From Niabella aurantiaca DSM 17617 (lineage in GTDB: Bacteria; Bacteroidota; Bacteroidia; Chitinophagales; Chitinophagaceae), in contig NZ_KB893645.1 in assembly GCF_000374125.1 (NCBI RefSeq), positions 297,131-361,130 of the forward strand: DNA of 64,000 nucleotides, in the 5' to 3' direction. The notes under the pieces are model-generated. The model did not search any database and was not told the DNA's origin. It saw only the letters and a list, made by a program, of their open reading frames with translations. Numbering within the stretch: the stretch's first letter is position 1; every line of letters begins with the position of its first letter. Shown here piece by piece: positions 1 to 9,041 of this stretch. Both the position numbers and the translations under genes were made by a program.

Positions 1-4
1 CACG

Positions 5-49
5 AACAGGTTCCGGTTGCTGAAATTCAGTTGCCTGAACCTGTTTTTT
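5..49 (+). terminator. Probable intrinsic terminator of an upstream gene outside the window
   Basis: Inverted repeat AACAGGTTC (5-13) / GAACCTGTT (37-45) is followed by a run of T to 49. The loop of 23 bases is long but contains a smaller CTGAA/TTCAG stem. It would end a plus-strand transcript entering from the left of the window. Confidence 0.5.
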
Positions 50-174
50 ATGCGCATGCAGCTCCACTTCCCAGGTGGCTCTGTTGCCCAAAAACCACAA
101 GAGAATGTTACGCAACAGCGTTGAAATCTTTCTTCCCCTTAACTAAAAATTGATGCCGGTTTTTGAAGGATGGA

Positions 175-205
175 TTTGCCGGTAAAGATATCTTGTCTAT
201 CTTTC
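175..205 (+). promoter_or_regulatory. Bacteroidota-type promoter, predicted leaderless
   Basis: TTTG at 175-178 (-33 element), a 19-base spacer, then TATCTTTC at 198-205, which matches the -7 consensus TAnnTTTG except at the last base. Only four bases separate the box from the ATG at 210, so transcription probably starts on or next to the start codon. Confidence 0.55.
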
Positions 206-209
206 CCCC

Positions 210-2063
210 ATGAAACGGATTCTTTATATCGGCTTGCTCTGCTTTTTTGCAAAACTGACTTTAGCCCAATCTTCTTTTCAATTTGCCCAGATCTCCGACC
301 TGCACATTGGTTCCCATAATGCTGATGAGGATCTGCGGAGGACCATACGGGATATCAACGCCAATCCGGATATCCGGTTTGTGATCGCTTCCGGGGATAT
401 TACCGAGTTTGGGTCCGATGCGGAGATAAAGCTGGCAAAGCAGCTCCTCGATTCGCTGAACAAACCCTGGTACATCATACCCGGCAACCATGATGACAAC
501 TGGTCAGAAAGCGGTACCAATACCTTTAACCGCATATTTGGCAATGAAGTATTTGCCTTTAATTACGGCGGCATCCATTTCCTGGGCGCCAATTGCGGAC
601 CCAATATGAAGATGAGCCCGGGCCAGGTGCCTTATGGAAATATCGTATGGCTGGATTCCGTGCTGGCCACCATCCCCGAAAGGGAGCCGATCGTATTTGT
701 AGATCATTACCCGCTGGATTCGGGATTGAATAACTGGTATGAGATCGCCGACCGGCTAAAGAAACACAATATCCAATTGTATATGTGCGGCCACGGGCAT
801 CAGAACCGGCAGTATGATTTTGAAGGCATTCCCGGTGTAATGGGGCGCTCCAATCTGAGAGCGAAGGACAGCATCGGTGGATATAATGTGATCACCATCG
901 ACAATGGACGTGCTGTTTACCGGGAACGCAAACCTGGTGTGCAAACAAAAAAAGAGTGGGTAACCGTGGTATTAAAAGATCATCACCTGGATGCAGATAC
1001 CCGGAGCTGGCCCCGCCCTTCTTATACCATCAACCAAAGCTATCCGCAGGTAAAAGAGATCTGGCGCTACCAGGACTCCTCGGATATTGGTAATGGCTTT
1101 GTGTTGTATCGGAACCGGATCATCACGCCCGATAGCCGCGGCAGGGTGCTTGCCCTTGATCCCGATGCAAACCGGGTGGTATGGCAGTTTGAGACGGGCG
1201 GCAAGATCTATGCGGCGCCCGCCATCGAAAAGGACCGGGTGGTGATCCCTTCAACAGACGGCACCATCTATTGCCTGGATGCCGGCAGCGGGGCCCTGCT
1301 CTGGTCAACACCTACTGCAAAATCGATCGTGGCCACGCCCGTTATCAGGAACGGGACGGTCTTTGTAGGATCTTCAGAAGGAAAATTCAGGGCGCTCCGG
1401 TTGGCGGATGGAAAAATAATATGGGAATATGACAGCGTAAGGAATTTCGTAAAAGCAATGCCCCTTTATACAGAAGGCAAACTGGTCTTTGGCAGCTGGG
1501 GCAATGAATTGTATGCGCTCAACAGTAAGACCGGAAAAGCGGATTGGGTCTTTCACAATGGCTATGGCAACCGGATGCTTTCACCCGCATCCTGTCTGCC
1601 GGTCACTGCTTTTGGCCGTATTTTTATGGTGGCACCGGATCAGTATATGACCGCGCTGGATGCCGCTACCGGCAGGCTGATCTGGAAACACCGCTGGAAT
1701 GATCACCGGGTACGGGAATCGATGGGCCTGTCTGCAGATAAAAAGGTTGTTTTTGCCAAGACCATGCAGGGGCACCTGGTGGGTGTGGATACGAAGGCAG
1801 ACAGTGCTGTTATTGTATGGAAAACGGATAATGTGTTCAACTATGAATTGAACCCTTCAAAGATCACCGAGCGGAAGGGCCGGGTATATGCGTTCAGTGA
1901 TAAAGGTGTGATCGCCGCCTTTGACCGGAAGACCGGCGCAACGGTATGGGTGCATAAAGTGGCCAATTGCCTGGTGCACGACCTGCAGTTCATCAGCGAC
2001 CGGAAAATAGCCGTAACCACAATGGACGGGAAAGTGGTTGTGCTGCAAATCAGCAAAAAATAA
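210..2063 (+). CDS. Secreted calcineurin-like phosphoesterase fused to a PQQ-type beta-propeller
   Basis: 617 residues. A signal peptide (1-20, ending LTLAQ) indicates export. The first half has the metal-binding motifs of calcineurin-like phosphoesterases in order: DLH (30-32), GD (62-63), GNHD (92-95), a later DHYP and the closing GHGH near 195. From about residue 290 it carries repeats of the PQQ/PKD-like propeller type, each with a VWQF, LLWS or IIWEY-like strand followed by a small-residue turn. The family hydrolyses phosphomono- or diesters with two metals; the propeller may bind a surface or partner. The substrate cannot be told. The stop codon overlaps the next gene (TAATG), so the two are probably co-translated although their roles look unrelated. 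Confidence 0.85.
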   Translation: MKRILYIGLLCFFAKLTLAQSSFQFAQISDLHIGSHNADEDLRRTIRDINANPDIRFVIASGDITEFGSDAEIKLAKQLLDSLNKPWYIIPGNHDDNWSESGTNTFNRIFGNEVFAFNYGGIHFLGANCGPNMKMSPGQVPYGNIVWLDSVLATIPEREPIVFVDHYPLDSGLNNWYEIADRLKKHNIQLYMCGHGHQNRQYDFEGIPGVMGRSNLRAKDSIGGYNVITIDNGRAVYRERKPGVQTKKEWVTVVLKDHHLDADTRSWPRPSYTINQSYPQVKEIWRYQDSSDIGNGFVLYRNRIITPDSRGRVLALDPDANRVVWQFETGGKIYAAPAIEKDRVVIPSTDGTIYCLDAGSGALLWSTPTAKSIVATPVIRNGTVFVGSSEGKFRALRLADGKIIWEYDSVRNFVKAMPLYTEGKLVFGSWGNELYALNSKTGKADWVFHNGYGNRMLSPASCLPVTAFGRIFMVAPDQYMTALDAATGRLIWKHRWNDHRVRESMGLSADKKVVFAKTMQGHLVGVDTKADSAVIVWKTDNVFNYELNPSKITERKGRVYAFSDKGVIAAFDRKTGATVWVHKVANCLVHDLQFISDRKIAVTTMDGKVVVLQISKK

Positions 2064-2752
2064 TGCGGCCGGACTATCATATCATTCATTCAGACGATGG
2101 TTCGGATAGTGTGGGGATCAGCGGCACAGATATCTCTTTTCATTCTACCCGGGGCGCGTTTACAGAGTCCATGCAGGTCTTCATTGAAAACGGGCTGAAA
2201 TATTATCTGGAGGGGCACCGGCCCGCAGGGCTCAGTATTCTTGAAGTGGGCTTTGGTACGGGGTTGAATGCGCTGCTGACTGCATTGACACTGAAGGGGC
2301 GGAATGTGGATATGCATTATACCGGTGTTGACCGCTATCCGCTTGCGGCGGCTGTTTATGGCCGGCTCAACTATGGTACGCTTACCCATGCCCCGGGCTT
2401 ATATGAGCAATTGATGACGGCCCCCTGGAATGCGGAAGTGCGGATCGGGGAAGGGCTGCTGCTGCAAAAGATCCGGGCAGACCTGCGGGAGTATCAGCCC
2501 GGCCGCGAATACGATATCTGCTTTTTTGATGCGTTTGCACCCGGTGATCAACCCGAGCTCTGGACGATCGGTGTATTTAAAAAAATAAGGGAGCATATGA
2601 AAGAGGGCGGCGTATTGGTGACCTATTGCTCCAAATCGGTGGTACGCAAAACCCTGAAGGAGGCAGGCTTTGTGGTACAAAAACTCAAGGGACCTCCGGG
2701 AAAACGGGAAGTAGTACGTGCCATAGCGGCATCAATGCCCTTGAGCGGCTGA
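2063..2752 (+). CDS. mnmD: tRNA 5-methylaminomethyl-2-thiouridine(34) methyltransferase, stand-alone MnmD
   Basis: 229 residues from the ATG that overlaps the upstream TAA. The frame is open further upstream, but the overlap start gives the usual N-terminus. It corresponds to the methyltransferase half of E. coli MnmC: an S-adenosylmethionine-binding loop EVGFGTGLNALL near residues 71-82, the acidic FFDAFAPG motif typical of DUF752/MnmD, and a C-terminal KGPPGKREV. The family methylates 5-aminomethyl-2-thiouridine at the wobble position of tRNAs for Lys, Glu and Gln. The oxidase half of MnmC is absent, as is usual in Bacteroidota. The last 21 bases overlap the convergent DUF4126 gene. Confidence 0.88.
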   Translation: MRPDYHIIHSDDGSDSVGISGTDISFHSTRGAFTESMQVFIENGLKYYLEGHRPAGLSILEVGFGTGLNALLTALTLKGRNVDMHYTGVDRYPLAAAVYGRLNYGTLTHAPGLYEQLMTAPWNAEVRIGEGLLLQKIRADLREYQPGREYDICFFDAFAPGDQPELWTIGVFKKIREHMKEGGVLVTYCSKSVVRKTLKEAGFVVQKLKGPPGKREVVRAIAASMPLSG

Positions 2753-3322
2753 AGGGTGGCCCCGCATTTTGCGGATCATTTTTTTAATGATCCAGATAAA
2801 GAACAGGACAAATAAGACCGCCATGATCACGGGTATCAGGAAGCTCAGGACCGATCCTCCGATGGCGGCGGCATTTTCTCCGGTAGCCACTACATTGTTC
2901 CCGGTTCCAAGTGTTGTTTTACTGCTGAGCAGCCGCAGCAGCCCGGTTCCGGAGGCGATCAGCCCCGCGCCTCCGCCTCCGGCAACAATACCAATGATCC
3001 ATCGCATCCAATCGTTATCAATAGGGATCACCGAAGTGGCCAGTAAGGTACCCGCAACAGCAGCCAGCGGTGCTGCGATCGTGTCGAGGATGTTGTCAAT
3101 AAAAGGAATGTAATAGCCCGCGATCTCAAAAACGGTGGCAATACCCAGGGCGATCAGTGCCGGCATAGAGGAAAGCCATACAAAGCTTTCAGAAAAATGG
3201 AACAGCTCAAACCGGCCCGCAAGGCCCGCAACGAGCATGGGGACAAAGACCCTGAAACCGCAACATGCGGCCAGTGCGATACCAAGAGCGGCAGCCGAAA
3301 AGGTTTGTACATCCCAATTCAT
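2732..3322 (-). CDS. DUF4126 family membrane protein
   Basis: 196 residues starting at MNWDVQTF (ATG at 3322). The frame extends upstream, but the extra 88 codons do not look like protein and run into the promoter side of the divergent AraC gene. Several hydrophobic segments alternate with glycine/alanine-rich turns (ALAACCGFRVFVPML, GIVAGGGGAGLIASG) and the tail is basic (KKMIRKMRG). These features fit DUF4126, a multispanning inner-membrane family of unknown function. Its 3' end overlaps mnmD by 21 bases on the other strand. Confidence 0.75.
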   Translation of the reverse strand: MNWDVQTFSAAALGIALAACCGFRVFVPMLVAGLAGRFELFHFSESFVWLSSMPALIALGIATVFEIAGYYIPFIDNILDTIAAPLAAVAGTLLATSVIPIDNDWMRWIIGIVAGGGGAGLIASGTGLLRLLSSKTTLGTGNNVVATGENAAAIGGSVLSFLIPVIMAVLFVLFFIWIIKKMIRKMRGHPSAAQGH

Positions 3323-3566
3323 ACAGTAATTTACAAAATTCGGGGCATATGCTGTTTTTTTTAACAGTGTGGGAGATGCGCCAGCGCAGATCCGCAAAAA
3401 TGATAAGCCGGGTGCCAGTGTTCCCTTTGTGATCAGGACAAAGCCGTGGTGAAGAGCCCGGATCGTTTGTATGTACCCGGGAAATCGGCAGGAAAACCTG
3501 CGCACCGATGAAAAGCGGGATACACCTGGCGAATACAGTGATATTTGAATTTTGTACATTTGTAAT

Positions 3567-4487
3567 ATGGAATTCCTGGAAACCATTGTACAGTATTATA
3601 AGTCCACCGGCCGGTCGGTACCGGAGGAACTGCTGAGGTCGGATGGGAGGTCGCAGCATTTTAATGTGCTGAAGCGACAGAACAGTCTGCGCTCCTTGCC
3701 CTTTCACCGCAGGGATTATTATAAGATCTGCCTTTCAACAGGCGGGGCGGTGTTCCGTGCGGATGCGGGAGAAGTGACCATTGATCAGCCGGTGATCTGC
3801 TTTACGGATCCGGATATTAAAATGGGGTTTGATACCTATCGCGAAGCCCAGGGAGGCTATCTCAGCATTTTTAATGAGCAGTATCTTACTTCAGATCTGA
3901 AACGGGAATTCAAAAAGGTACAGACAATGCTCAGCGACCGGTTGTTCCCGTTCCTGTTATTATCGGGTGATGAATACCATACGCTTTTCGGTTATTTTCA
4001 ATTGATGGAAAGGGAGTACTGCAGCACGTTGCCGTATAAAAAGGAGCTGATGCTGAGTTTTTTGCGATTGATCTTCAACACCGTGATCCGGTTTCAGAAA
4101 GCGCGTACCCTGAGCGACGACAAATCGGAACGGCCGGACCGCCTGGTATCCGGTTTTCTTCAGCTGCTGAACGGGCAGTTCCCTGTTGACGCTCCGGATA
4201 CCCTGCTCCGCCTCAGAAATCCCGGTGATTTTGCAGCGCTGCTACACGTGCATGTGAATCATCTGAACCATACAGTGCGGAAGCTGACCGGTAAATCTAC
4301 CAGCCATATCATCCGGGAACGCATCCTCGAAGAAGCCATGGATCTCCTGAAGAATTCCGACTGGAATATTTCAGCAATCGGAAATAGCCTGGGTTTTGAA
4401 TACGTTCAGCATTTTTCGCAGTTCTTCCGGAAGCATACCGGCGAAAGCCCGGGCCGGTACCGGAGCGCTTTTTTTGTTCATGTTTGA
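3567..4487 (+). CDS. AraC-family transcriptional regulator
   Basis: 306 residues. The C-terminal 90 residues form the double helix-turn-helix of AraC proteins, with the signature LGFEYVQHFSQFFRKHTGESPGRYR broken here as LGFEYVQHF and FRKHTGESPGRYR. The N-terminal two thirds resemble the cupin-like effector domain common in Bacteroidota AraC proteins. The start is the ATG at 3567, just 4 bases after TACATTTG (3555-3562), a perfect -7 box, so the message is probably leaderless. It directly precedes an MFS exporter gene (84-base gap), a frequent arrangement in which the regulator controls the transporter; the inducer is unknown. Confidence 0.88.
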   Translation: MEFLETIVQYYKSTGRSVPEELLRSDGRSQHFNVLKRQNSLRSLPFHRRDYYKICLSTGGAVFRADAGEVTIDQPVICFTDPDIKMGFDTYREAQGGYLSIFNEQYLTSDLKREFKKVQTMLSDRLFPFLLLSGDEYHTLFGYFQLMEREYCSTLPYKKELMLSFLRLIFNTVIRFQKARTLSDDKSERPDRLVSGFLQLLNGQFPVDAPDTLLRLRNPGDFAALLHVHVNHLNHTVRKLTGKSTSHIIRERILEEAMDLLKNSDWNISAIGNSLGFEYVQHFSQFFRKHTGESPGRYRSAFFVHV

Positions 4488-4571
4488 TTTTTGTATAAAA
4501 TTGTTTGAATCGGGTACCCGTAAAAGGGCGCTGGTCCGGTAGCTTTGCCGCTTCGATTAAAAGCATCAGCT

Positions 4572-5780
4572 ATGCAGCAGACCAATAGGCAAACAGGCAT
4601 ATCCACCGTTCTGGCGTTTTTATTGATCCCCATATCGGGGCTCGCGCTGGATATTTATATTCCCTCTTTTCCCCAGATGGTGGAAGGATTACAGACCACG
4701 GCAGCAAACGTCCGCTTAACAATGACGGTGTACCTGGTCAGCTATGGCATTTCCCAGCTTTTTGTGGGAGGCCTTGTGGACAGCTTTGGAAGATACCGGC
4801 CCGGGATGACGGCGCTGGCACTTTTTGTGCTGACCAGTTTTTTGATCACGCAGCTGGACCGTATGGACTGGCTGCTTGTGCTGCGGGCCATCCAGGGTTT
4901 TTTGATTGCAGTGATCATGGTGGCCAAGCGCTCTTTTTTTATCGATGTATTTGAGGGGGAAAAACAAAAGCACTATACCAGCCTGCTTTCAATTGTTTGG
5001 TCCGCAGCGCCCATACTGGCACCCTTTTTAGGCGGCTACCTGGAGCATTTTTTCGGATGGAGGGCCAATTTTTATTTCCTGGCAATTTACGGGCTGGTGT
5101 TGCTGATACTGGAGGCATGCTTCAGCGGTGAAACCTTGAAGGAACGGCGCCCGTTCCGCCTGGCGATGCTCGTAGGCAGCTACCGGCAAATGCTGGCCGC
5201 CCGGGACTTTAGCTACGGTATTCTTGTACTGGGGCTGAGTTATTCCATGGTCATTGTATTCAATATGGCGGCGCCGTTCATTATTGAGAATGTTTTCCAT
5301 TATACGGCGGTACAAACCGGCTACGGCGCGCTGGTATCCGGCCTGGCGCTGCTCGCAGGAGGATTGTTCAGCAAATGGCTGTTGCGGAAACCGCTGTTCC
5401 GGAAACTGAGGAACGGGCTGCTGGTGCAACTGGGGATGGCCATTGCTATGTACTGCATCGCGCTCCGTTTTCATCATGTTATTTTTATGATGGTATTTGT
5501 GGCGCTGTTGCATTTTCAGATAGGGTATCTTTACAATTGTTATTTTACTTATTGCCTGACGCGGTTTCCGGCGATGGCGGGTATGTCCGGAGGGGTCACC
5601 AGCGGCGGCAGCTATATCGTTACATCATTTGCCAGCTATGCCCTGGCAGGTGTTTTGAATATTTACGATGTAAGCGGTTTATCAGTCAGCTATATGGTGT
5701 TTTCCCTTTTGATCGGGGTATTGCTGTTGTTGCTGTATCCCGTTATGGGAAGCCGGGCTACGGGGGCTTTAACGGTCTGA
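4572..5780 (+). CDS. MFS drug-resistance transporter of the Bcr/CflA type
   Basis: 402 residues from the ATG at 4572. An earlier in-frame TTG would add nine residues but is less likely. About twelve hydrophobic segments are visible. Between helices 2 and 3 lies the MFS motif A region, VGGLVDSFGRYRPG, and helix 4 has the VLRAIQGF stretch typical of the Bcr/CflA group, followed by the region AAPILAPFLGGYLEHFFGWR, also typical of drug/proton antiporters. It probably exports a toxic compound using the proton gradient. The AraC gene just upstream is the likely regulator. Its end overlaps the convergent next gene by 12 bases. Confidence 0.85.
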   Translation: MQQTNRQTGISTVLAFLLIPISGLALDIYIPSFPQMVEGLQTTAANVRLTMTVYLVSYGISQLFVGGLVDSFGRYRPGMTALALFVLTSFLITQLDRMDWLLVLRAIQGFLIAVIMVAKRSFFIDVFEGEKQKHYTSLLSIVWSAAPILAPFLGGYLEHFFGWRANFYFLAIYGLVLLILEACFSGETLKERRPFRLAMLVGSYRQMLAARDFSYGILVLGLSYSMVIVFNMAAPFIIENVFHYTAVQTGYGALVSGLALLAGGLFSKWLLRKPLFRKLRNGLLVQLGMAIAMYCIALRFHHVIFMMVFVALLHFQIGYLYNCYFTYCLTRFPAMAGMSGGVTSGGSYIVTSFASYALAGVLNIYDVSGLSVSYMVFSLLIGVLLLLLYPVMGSRATGALTV

Positions 5781-6455
5781 AGTGTAGCGGTCTGAAAGTT
5801 CCATCATTTCCTTCCATGTGTAACGGAAAACGCCGGGTTGGCCGGTATGCACGGCTTCGATCATGGCATTGGCAACATCGCCGGCATCGATCGCCCTGTA
5901 TTTTGACCAGGAGCCGGAAAGCAGCGCAGATGCCGGCTTCATGATTCGCTGGCTGATGGCTTCCATGCGCCGTTTTTCTTTTCGGTCGCCCAGTAGCAGG
6001 CTGGGCTGCATGATGTGCAGGCTGGGCATGCCGGTAGCGATCAGGTCTTCTTCGGTCCTTCCTTTCAGTTGTAAATAAAAGTTGCTGCTGTTGCTGCCGG
6101 CACCAATGGCGGAAACCAGTACCATTTCCCTGCAACCCATTTCCAACGCCATCCGGCATACCCGCAGCGGGATATCATGATCGATCTGCCAGTAACGCTT
6201 TTTATCGCCGCCTACTTTTTTCAGGGTGGTGCCGATGGCGCAGAATACAACATCTACATCAATAAGCGCCAGCAGTATGGATTCTGCATCGCTGAAGTCG
6301 ACCAGCTTTTCCTCCTGTTTGGGAAGCCGGGATGTTGCGGGCCAACGCACCAGTGTCTTTATGATGCCGTACTCAGGGTCTTCTGATAAATATTGAAGCA
6401 ATCGCGATCCAATGAGCCCGCCGGAACCGACGATTGCCGCGGTTTTTTTTCCCAT
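5769..6455 (-). CDS. NAD(P)-binding short-chain-dehydrogenase-like protein (TIP30/NAD(P)H-binding group)
   Basis: 228 residues from MGKKTAAIVGS; an in-frame start at 6479 would add eight residues. The N-terminal Rossmann loop is VGSGGLIGSRLL (GxxGxxG type), followed by the acidic strand end and the CAIGTTLKKVGG stretch found in atypical SDR proteins of the HTATIP2/TIP30 kind. The usual YxxxK active site is represented by YLQLKG, where the tyrosine-to-lysine spacing is shorter. These proteins often act in redox sensing or as epimerase-like enzymes; the substrate is unknown. It is convergent with the MFS gene and divergent from murB. Confidence 0.75.
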   Translation of the reverse strand: MGKKTAAIVGSGGLIGSRLLQYLSEDPEYGIIKTLVRWPATSRLPKQEEKLVDFSDAESILLALIDVDVVFCAIGTTLKKVGGDKKRYWQIDHDIPLRVCRMALEMGCREMVLVSAIGAGSNSSNFYLQLKGRTEEDLIATGMPSLHIMQPSLLLGDRKEKRRMEAISQRIMKPASALLSGSWSKYRAIDAGDVANAMIEAVHTGQPGVFRYTWKEMMELSDRYTSDR

Positions 6456-6491
6456 AGAAAGAATAATGTTACTTTGCAATACTTTAAAGCT

Positions 6492-7508
6492 ATGGAAATT
6501 CTGGATAATATTTCTTTAAAACCATACAACAGTTTTGGCATCCGGGCAAGCGCCCGGTATTTTACCCGGGTGGCCTCGGTGCCGGAGCTGCAGGAGGCAT
6601 TGGCATGGGCCAAACGGGAAGAGACTCCCTCACTGATCATAGGTGGGGGCAGCAATATTTTGTTGCGGGAGAATTATGATGGGTTGGTGATCAAAAATGA
6701 ATTGCTGGGATACGAGGTGCTGGAAACCGGTGAAGATTTTGTAAACGTAAAAGTAAGTGCAGGGGAGGTGTGGCACCAGTTTGTATTGCATTGCCTGGAG
6801 CACCAGTATGCCGGTATAGAAAATTTGGCGCTGATCCCGGGTTGTGTGGGGGCGTCTCCCATGCAGAATATCGGGGCCTATGGGGTGGAGGTCCGGGATG
6901 TGTTCCATGGGCTTACCGCGGTGCACCGGTATGAGGGATATACCAGAACGTTTACCAATGAGGAATGTGCATTCGGTTACCGCGAAAGTGTATTTAAAAA
7001 TGTGTACCGGGATCAGTTTGTGATCACCGATGTAACCTACCGCCTTCGTACCAATCCGGTCTTCCATATAGAATATGGTGCTATCAGACAGGAGCTGGAA
7101 CGGCTCCGTATTTCGGAGCTTTCTATCCGGGCCATAGCCCGGGCGGTTATCAACATCCGGTCCTCCAAACTCCCGGATCCGGCCGTGATCGGGAATGCCG
7201 GCAGTTTTTTTAAGAACCCCGTTGTGGACAAAGAAAAATATATGTTGCTGAAAGCGGCGTTCCCGGACCTGGTAGCTTACGAAAATGAGGATGGATCCAT
7301 GAAGCTGGCAGCCGGCTGGCTGATTGAGCATGCCGGTTTAAAAGGTTATCGCAACGGCGATGCGGGGGTGCATGAAAAGCAGGCCCTGGTGCTTGTTAAT
7401 TATAAAGATGCCACGGGTCCGGAGATCCTGGAGATCTGCAAGCTGGTGATCGATACCGTTTTTAAAAAGTATGGAGTGGAGCTGTATCCGGAAGTGAATA
7501 TTGTCTAA
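6492..7508 (+). CDS. murB: UDP-N-acetylmuramate dehydrogenase MurB
   Basis: 338 residues from MEILDNIS. The frame is open upstream, but that part lies in the antisense of the divergent gene. It reduces UDP-N-acetylglucosamine enolpyruvate to UDP-N-acetylmuramate with NADPH and FAD in the cytoplasm, the second step of peptidoglycan precursor synthesis. FAD-binding IGGGSNILL (about 54-62) and GASPMQNIGAYGVE are present. The active-site serine lies in NAGSFFKNP and the catalytic glutamate in the C-terminal PEVNIV. The length and the tyrosine-containing insertion match the type I (E. coli-like) enzyme. TTACTTTG, a near -7 box, ends 15 bases or so before the ATG. Confidence 0.95.
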   Translation: MEILDNISLKPYNSFGIRASARYFTRVASVPELQEALAWAKREETPSLIIGGGSNILLRENYDGLVIKNELLGYEVLETGEDFVNVKVSAGEVWHQFVLHCLEHQYAGIENLALIPGCVGASPMQNIGAYGVEVRDVFHGLTAVHRYEGYTRTFTNEECAFGYRESVFKNVYRDQFVITDVTYRLRTNPVFHIEYGAIRQELERLRISELSIRAIARAVINIRSSKLPDPAVIGNAGSFFKNPVVDKEKYMLLKAAFPDLVAYENEDGSMKLAAGWLIEHAGLKGYRNGDAGVHEKQALVLVNYKDATGPEILEICKLVIDTVFKKYGVELYPEVNIV

Positions 7509-7708
7509 AGGCAATGTTCCAGGTTTGAAGTTTATCCCTGTTATCAGTATATATTCGATCCGTGCGGGTATCATTGCTTGCAGAACAGGGCCGGTTTCTG
7601 GTTTAGTGCGGTTAAAAGTTGTTTATGGAGGTTGATGTGCCTGGGTTTAATATGCATTTCCACATTTTCACATTATTCCAATGTTGGGTGTCCGGTATAT
7701 CGTAACAA
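7509..7708. repeat. Intergenic DNA with iterated phrases
   Basis: No gene is visible. The stretch contains GGTTGATGTGCCTGGGTTT near 7628 and TTTCCACATTTTCACATTATTCC (near 7658, written here in parts: TTTCCACATTTT, CACATTATTCC). Both belong to the short drifting word families seen in many other gaps of this window. Confidence 0.4.
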
Positions 7709-7740
7709 TTTGTTCATATTATACGGGATGATTACCTTTG
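7709..7740 (+). promoter_or_regulatory. Promoter of the outer-membrane barrel gene
   Basis: TTTG at 7709-7712 and TACCTTTG at 7733-7740, separated by 20 bases. This is a full match to the Bacteroidota -33/-7 pattern. The ATG follows at 7756. Confidence 0.75.
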
Positions 7741-7755
7741 CGCAAATTTTTTAAA

Positions 7756-8445
7756 ATGAAAAAATCCTTATTGCTAACGATGATCTGCCTGGTAACGGGG
7801 GCGACCCTTTTTGCGCAGCGCGGGTTCTACGGAAGAGATGTCCGTCTCGGGTTTAAGATTGATCCGGTTTTTGTAAACACACTGCGTCCCCTGGAAAACG
7901 GTATTGAAAAAGACGGTTCCGGCTTTGGTGTGAACTATGGTTTGATGGCGGATATCCAGTTTTCAGACAGCCGCGGGGCTTTTGCAACCGGCCTGGAAGT
8001 ACAGCATGCATCTTCTTCGCTGCTGTATAAGGATGCGGGCAAAGGGCTTTACAGGGATGAAGCCGTAGGAGCAGAGCAGAGCTACAAACTTAAACTGCAG
8101 TACCTGCAAATTCCATTGAGTGTAAAGCTGAAATCGAATGAGAACAACGGGTTCCGCTGGTGGGGCCAGTTTGGTACCTATATGGGTGCATTGATCGGCT
8201 CGCGTCTGGACTACTCTTATGGAAATACTTCGGAAGAAAACATCAATGCCATGAACAAGACCAACAAACTGAATATGGGATTGCTGGTAGGCGCGGGTGG
8301 AGAATACCGGCTTGCACAAAAAACAGACCTGTACTTCGGGGTGGGCTTCGAAAATGGCTTCACCGATATAACGAAAAATAAAGACTGGAAAGATGATAAA
8401 GTGGCGTTGAACCGCTGGGCGCTTCGCCTGGGTGTGTTCTTCTAA
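7756..8445 (+). CDS. Outer-membrane beta-barrel protein (PorT-like fold)
   Basis: 229 residues from the ATG at 7756; a TTG at 7738 lies inside the promoter and is rejected. A signal peptide, MKKSLLLTMICLVTGATLFAQ, is followed by alternating polar and hydrophobic strands such as GFGVNYGLMADIQF, LKLQYLQIPLSVKLK and LGLLVGAGGEYRL-like segments. The C-terminal strand ends RLGVFF, with phenylalanine last as in outer-membrane proteins. The segment LQYLQIPL is typical of the PorT/OmpW-like small barrels abundant in Bacteroidota. The specific role is unknown. A strong terminator follows. Confidence 0.82.
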   Translation: MKKSLLLTMICLVTGATLFAQRGFYGRDVRLGFKIDPVFVNTLRPLENGIEKDGSGFGVNYGLMADIQFSDSRGAFATGLEVQHASSSLLYKDAGKGLYRDEAVGAEQSYKLKLQYLQIPLSVKLKSNENNGFRWWGQFGTYMGALIGSRLDYSYGNTSEENINAMNKTNKLNMGLLVGAGGEYRLAQKTDLYFGVGFENGFTDITKNKDWKDDKVALNRWALRLGVFF

Positions 8446-8462
8446 AAACAGAATTTGTAGGG

Positions 8463-8495
8463 AAAAAGGTCGTAACCCCGGTTACGACCTTTTTT
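8463..8495 (+). terminator. Strong intrinsic terminator
   Basis: Perfect stem GGTCGTAAC (8468-8476) / GTTACGACC (8481-8489) with a four-base loop, preceded by A5 and followed by T6. It ends the barrel gene and may also work on the minus strand for the convergent gene. Confidence 0.9.
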
Positions 8496-8525
8496 ATGCA
8501 TGGTGATCGGTGTTTTAAAAAAAGG

Positions 8526-8981
8526 TCAAAAAGGATCGCTCCTTGAAAAAACAGGGGTATCAACACTGCCGGATTTTGATTCATCCGGGGCAGCCAGCCT
8601 GCTGTCACGCGTATTCTTTTGCACAGCAATAGCCGCAAACAGGCTCAGGGTAAACGACATGGCATAGAAGCCCTTTTCGCTCTTTGTAAGCGTTGCGTTC
8701 CACAGCCCTACCGTCAGCAAAATGATCGACAGGATGGTGGTGAACCAGGCGATGCCATAGTAGAGGTTGGTGACGGGAATGCCCTCCAGCTGATCGCGCA
8801 CCGCCTTTTGTACCGACATGACGGAGAAAAGACCAAACATCAGTACCGTAAAATAATATCCCTTCTCGTTTAATTCCATTTCAGCATTCCACAAGCCGAT
8901 GACATAGGCAGTGATCCCGGTGAATAAGGCAAACCAGGAAGCGGCAATAAAAGCGTTGGATGGTTGTTGCATTTGTCTCAT
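8526..8981 (-). CDS. YiaA/YiaB-family inner-membrane protein
   Basis: 151 residues. Two copies of a two-helix module are visible: ALFTGITAYVIGLWNAEMEL...EKGYYFTVLMFGLFS, and a second copy with TVGLWNATLTKSEKGFYAMSF. Each copy contains GLWNA followed by EKG(Y/F)Y, the signature of the YiaAB domain. The family sits in the inner membrane; its function is not established. It lies 60 bases downstream of a Crp-like regulator on the same strand and may share its transcript. The C-terminal tail is hydrophilic. Confidence 0.85.
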   Translation of the reverse strand: MRQMQQPSNAFIAASWFALFTGITAYVIGLWNAEMELNEKGYYFTVLMFGLFSVMSVQKAVRDQLEGIPVTNLYYGIAWFTTILSIILLTVGLWNATLTKSEKGFYAMSFTLSLFAAIAVQKNTRDSRLAAPDESKSGSVDTPVFSRSDPF

Positions 8982-9041
8982 AACTTTTTATTTTATGAAT
9001 ACAAATCTATGGTTGCCCCGGATGTCTTTTTTTGACAATTG

